Shown in pieces: positions 6,245 through 8,921 of a DNA stretch of 8,921 nucleotides. The position numbers were made by a program, and so were the translations under genes. The notes under the pieces were generated by a model. It made no database searches, was not told the origin of the DNA, and was given only the letters and a program-made list of their open reading frames with translations. This stretch comes from a bacterium. Lineage in GTDB: Bacteria; Verrucomicrobiota; Verrucomicrobiia; Limisphaerales; UBA11358. How positions within the stretch are numbered: position 1 is the stretch's first letter; the number at the start of each line of letters is the position of its first letter. Location: the NCBI GenBank assembly GCA_021781185.1, contig JAJXXI010000098.1, positions 1 to 8,921 of the forward strand, read 5' to 3'.

Positions 6245-6324
6245 GATCATGCCGCTGTCGAAGCCGGGTTGATGAAATGTTTCCCGGATTTTACAGTTGC
6301 CTGACAACTTTGTCCGGTCGGATG

Positions 6325-6353
6325 TGTTATAAATTGAAAGCATCAAATATCCT
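6325..6353 (+). promoter_or_regulatory. Candidate promoter elements before the DUF4139 gene
   Basis: TGTTATAAA (6325-6333) fits an extended -10 box (TG-N-TATAAA) and would give a leader of about 20 bases; no good -35 box is at the right distance. Closer in, TATCCT (6348-6353) stands exactly six bases before the ATG, the same hexamer and spacing as at dapF, though here without a -35. There is no Shine-Dalgarno. Which element is used cannot be decided by reading. Confidence 0.35.
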
Positions 6354-6359
6354 TTCCCC

Positions 6360-7805
6360 ATGAAAACCCTCCTGAACGCCCTTGCATTGACCGGTTCCCT
6401 GGCGCTTGCCGCCAGTGCCGAACCCGCGCTCACCATCTACAACCAGAACTTTGCCGTCGTGCGCGACACCGTGCCACTCGACCTGAAAGCCGGGCCGAAC
6501 GCCGTGGTTTATACCGGTGCCACGGCCCAGGTGGAGCCGGATTCCGTGATTCTGCGCGATCCGGCGGGGAAACATTCCCTGCAAATCCTCGAGCAAAATT
6601 ACCGCAACGACCCCGTTTCGCAGGGATTGCTGCTCTCGCTGTTCGAGGGCAAGACGATTGATTTTGAGCGGATGCGTCTCAAGGACAACACGCAGGTGCC
6701 TGAACTCATCTCCGGCAAAATCATCCGCAGCGGCTATGTTCCGGGCGGCGGTGGCAATCAGCAGCCCATCATTGAGGTGAATGGCAAACTGCAATTCTCC
6801 CTTCCCGGCCAACCGCTCTTTCCCGATCTCGGCAACGACACGATTCTCAAACCGGCTTTCAACTGGGTGTTACAATCCGACAAGCCCGGCAGATTCGACG
6901 CCGAGGTCGGCTACATCACGGAAGGCCTGAATTGGAGCGCCAGCTATAATCTCGTCTCTCCGGAAAAGGGCGACCTGGTGGATCTCGTCGGCTGGATCAC
7001 GATGAACAACAACAGCGGCAAGACGTTTGAGAACGCCAAAATCAAATTGATGGCCGGCGACGTGAATAAAATTCGCTCGCAGAACCGGCCCATGTATGCC
7101 CGCGCCGCCTTGGGAATGTTGATGGATAATGCCGAGGCGGCTCCCGCTGTTTCTGAAAAAGCCTTTGACGAATTTCACCTCTATTCCATCGCCCGCCCGA
7201 CGACGTTGCATGATCGCGAGACGAAACAGGTGGAGTTTGTTCACGCCGAAAAAGTCTATGCGCCGACGATTTATGTTTATGACGGAGCCATCGGTTATCG
7301 TTTCTACGGGTTGAACGTCAATCAAGGCTGGGGTCAGACCGACAACAAAAATGTGCTCGTTCAGCGCGAATTCAAGAACGCGGAAACCAATCATCTCGGG
7401 ATCGCCCTGCCGGCGGGCAAGCTGCGGTTCTATCGCCGCGACGATGACGGTCAGTTACAGTTCGTGGGTGAGAACACCATTGACCACACGCCGCGAAATG
7501 AAACCGTTCGGGTGACCACCGGCAACGCATTCGACCTTGTCGGCGAGCGCAAACAAACCAACTTCCATGTGGACACGGCGGACAAGCAGATGGATGAATC
7601 TTTTGAGATTACTCTGCGCAATCGCAAGAAGACCGAACCGGTGGAGATCCGCGTCGTCGAGCATCTTTACCGCTGGAGTAACTGGAAAATCACCGCCAGT
7701 TCTGACAGCTACGTCAAAAAGGACTCGCAAACCATCGAATTCCGCATTCCCGTAAAACCGGACGAGGAAAAAACCGTGACCTACACGGTGCATTATTCGT
7801 GGTGA
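6360..7805 (+). CDS. Secreted DUF4139 domain-containing protein
   Basis: The product has 481 residues, starting with a signal peptide: MKTLLNALALTGSLALAASA with a likely cut after Ala20. There is no lipobox Cys, so export to the periplasm or beyond is expected. The N-terminal part (21-150) has the LTIYNQNFAVVRDTVPLDL opening seen ahead of DUF4139. The DUF4139 core runs from about 180 to the end, with GYITEGLNWSASYNLV, WITMNNNSGKTFENAKIKLM, HLYSIARPTTLHDRETKQVE, ENTIDHTPRNETVRV, GNAFDLVGERKQT and RVVEHLYRWSNWKI. It ends TVTYTVHYSW, the usual beta-strand end of the family, so it is complete. There is no lasting enzymatic motif; the function of the family is unknown. It appears to be a single-gene unit, flanked by hairpins and convergent with smc. 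Confidence 0.9.
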   Translation: MKTLLNALALTGSLALAASAEPALTIYNQNFAVVRDTVPLDLKAGPNAVVYTGATAQVEPDSVILRDPAGKHSLQILEQNYRNDPVSQGLLLSLFEGKTIDFERMRLKDNTQVPELISGKIIRSGYVPGGGGNQQPIIEVNGKLQFSLPGQPLFPDLGNDTILKPAFNWVLQSDKPGRFDAEVGYITEGLNWSASYNLVSPEKGDLVDLVGWITMNNNSGKTFENAKIKLMAGDVNKIRSQNRPMYARAALGMLMDNAEAAPAVSEKAFDEFHLYSIARPTTLHDRETKQVEFVHAEKVYAPTIYVYDGAIGYRFYGLNVNQGWGQTDNKNVLVQREFKNAETNHLGIALPAGKLRFYRRDDDGQLQFVGENTIDHTPRNETVRVTTGNAFDLVGERKQTNFHVDTADKQMDESFEITLRNRKKTEPVEIRVVEHLYRWSNWKITASSDSYVKKDSQTIEFRIPVKPDEEKTVTYTVHYSW

Positions 7806-7811
7806 AAGCTG

Positions 7812-7831
7812 GCGGGGCGGTGCTGCCCTGC
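7812..7831. terminator. Possible two-way terminator between the DUF4139 gene and smc
   Basis: GCGGGGCG (7812-7819) pairs with TGCCCTGC (7824-7831), eight pairs including two G-T pairs, with a four-base loop. It fills most of the 29-base gap between two convergent genes. There is no U-run on either side. Confidence 0.3.
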
Positions 7832-7834
7832 CTG

Positions 7835-8921
7835 TCAGGCCGTCACGGCGTCCGTTTGCACCGGCAGTTCATCCGCCTTGTGGAATTTCACGCTGACGAT
7901 CTTGCTCACGCCGTGTTCCTGCATCGTCACGCCGTAAAGCACGTCGGCCATGGCGATGGTGCGCTTATTGTGCGTGATGATGACGAACTGCGAGTGCGCG
8001 AGGAACCGCTGCAAAATCTTTACGAAACGAATCACGTTGGATTCGTCCAGCGGCGCGTCCAATTCGTCCAGCACGCAGAACGGGCTGGGTTTCACCTGAT
8101 AAATCGAGAACAGCAGCGACACGGCCACCATTGTCTGCTCGCCGCCGGACAGCAGTGAAATGCTCTGCAACTGTTTGCCGGGCGGGCGGGCGACGATGTC
8201 AATGCCGCTTTCCAGCACGTCGTTATCGTCTGACAAAATCAAGTCCGCCTTGCCGCCGCCGAAGACGTCCACGAACATCGCGCGAAAATTATCGCGGATC
8301 TTCTCGAACGTCTCCACGAACATCTGCCGCGTCTGGGTGTTGATGCGGCTGATGATTTCCAGCAATTCCGTTTTGGCGTTGACCAGATCTTCGTATTGCT
8401 GCGAAAGGAATTGGTGGCGCTGCTCGGTTTCCTCGTATTCCTCGATGGCCACGAGATTGACCGGTCCCATTTCGTCGAGCTTTTGCTGGAGCGCCTCAAC
8501 CTGCCGGCCAACGGCGTGCCAGTCCGTGGCCACGCCGGCTTCCGCCATTTGTTCGGGCGTGAGCGTCTCGACTTTAGCCGGACCTTCGTCAGCGTAGGTG
8601 ATGGTGATGCACTCGCTGCGGATGTCTTCGAGATTCAGATGATACTTCTGCTGCACCTTCTCGCGCAGGTTCTGGACGCCCATGTTTTTCTGCGCCAGTT
8701 CCACGTCCAGCCCGCCGCGCCGGTTCTGCAGCTCCGTGAGGCGGCTGCGCTGCGAACGCAGCGTCTCGTCGCGTTCGCCAATCTCGGTTTCCTGCGAATT
8801 CTTCTGGCCAACCAACTCGGCGGTCTGCGCGCTCACCTGCCCGCGTTCGTGCCGCAAGCTCTCGATCTTCGCCTGCGAATCCTGGATCTCGGTTTCTGCC
8901 TGCTCCTTGCGCGAAACGAAC
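7835..8921 (-). CDS. smc: Chromosome segregation protein SMC, C-terminal part (partial)
   Basis: The frame is open from the window edge to TGA at 7837-7835 and gives 361 residues, about the last third of an SMC; the N-terminal head and hinge lie beyond 8921. The first 180 visible residues are Gln/Glu/Arg-rich coiled coil ending in QRHQFLSQQYEDLVNAKTEL, broken by the typical MGPVNLVAIEEYEE segment (visible 151-164). The C-terminal head follows: FRAMFVDVFGGGKADL, the ABC signature LLSGGEQTM (256-264), Walker B plus D-loop FCVLDELDAPLDE (281-293), and the switch His in VIITHNKRT (313-321). SMC dimers with ScpA/ScpB compact and segregate the chromosome. The signature has Gln where Bacillus SMC has Arg (SGGEQ versus SGGER). 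The gene converges with the DUF4139 gene. RecN and MukB are excluded by these head motifs. Confidence 0.95.
   Translation of the reverse strand, partial: FVSRKEQAETEIQDSQAKIESLRHERGQVSAQTAELVGQKNSQETEIGERDETLRSQRSRLTELQNRRGGLDVELAQKNMGVQNLREKVQQKYHLNLEDIRSECITITYADEGPAKVETLTPEQMAEAGVATDWHAVGRQVEALQQKLDEMGPVNLVAIEEYEETEQRHQFLSQQYEDLVNAKTELLEIISRINTQTRQMFVETFEKIRDNFRAMFVDVFGGGKADLILSDDNDVLESGIDIVARPPGKQLQSISLLSGGEQTMVAVSLLFSIYQVKPSPFCVLDELDAPLDESNVIRFVKILQRFLAHSQFVIITHNKRTIAMADVLYGVTMQEHGVSKIVSVKFHKADELPVQTDAVTA

Noticed and set aside
6173..6436. Possible 87-codon gene on the minus strand
   Set aside because: It overlaps the signal peptide of the DUF4139 gene and the end of dapF, has no promoter or family likeness, and the gap holds hairpins better explained as terminator or repeat.

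Overview
The window reads as a chromosomal core region of a moderately GC-rich bacterium, most likely a member of the Verrucomicrobia (Pedosphaera/Limisphaera-like). That assignment is an inference. It rests on the sigma-factor peptide WDALFRRYQLPLYVYVFEL, the SMC signature region (LLSGGEQTM ... VLDELDAPLDE), the DUF4139 protein and the lack of usable Shine-Dalgarno sequences; no phylogeny could be run. There is no insertion sequence, CRISPR array, tRNA, rRNA, phage or defence module.

Layout. (1) 1-213, plus strand: the 3' end of pgsA (phosphatidylglycerophosphate synthase). (2) 214-356: a convergent gap with two inverted copies of a degenerate intergenic repeat. (3) 357-845, minus: a short RodZ-like protein with a cytoplasmic HTH and one membrane segment. 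(4) 846-1234: a gap with an inverted repeat over the probable rodZ promoter, a decayed ECF sigma-factor fragment on the plus strand, and a third repeat copy. (5) 1235-3916, minus: full-length ftsK. (6) 3917-4167: a divergent promoter region. (7) 4168-5259, plus: pyrD (class 2 dihydroorotate dehydrogenase). (8) 5327-6181, plus: a diaminopimelate epimerase family gene (dapF) in which both catalytic cysteines are serine. (9) 6182-6359: hairpins and a promoter-like element. (10) 6360-7805, plus: a secreted DUF4139 protein. (11) 7835 to the window end, minus: the C-terminal third of smc.

Functionally, the genes serve chromosome segregation (ftsK, smc), cell shape and envelope (rodZ, pgsA, the dapF relative) and pyrimidine synthesis (pyrD). 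ftsK, a rodZ-type gene and pgsA also lie near each other in Firmicutes (spoIIIE...ymfM-pgsA in Bacillus), but here pgsA faces the other two.

No new multi-gene system is visible. The observations most worth following up are: the DapF homologue that keeps its substrate-binding residues but has Ser at both catalytic Cys positions; a recurring promoter geometry (TAnnnT, six bases, ATG, no Shine-Dalgarno) that suggests leaderless mRNAs for ftsK and dapF; and the decayed ECF sigma gene between ftsK and rodZ.
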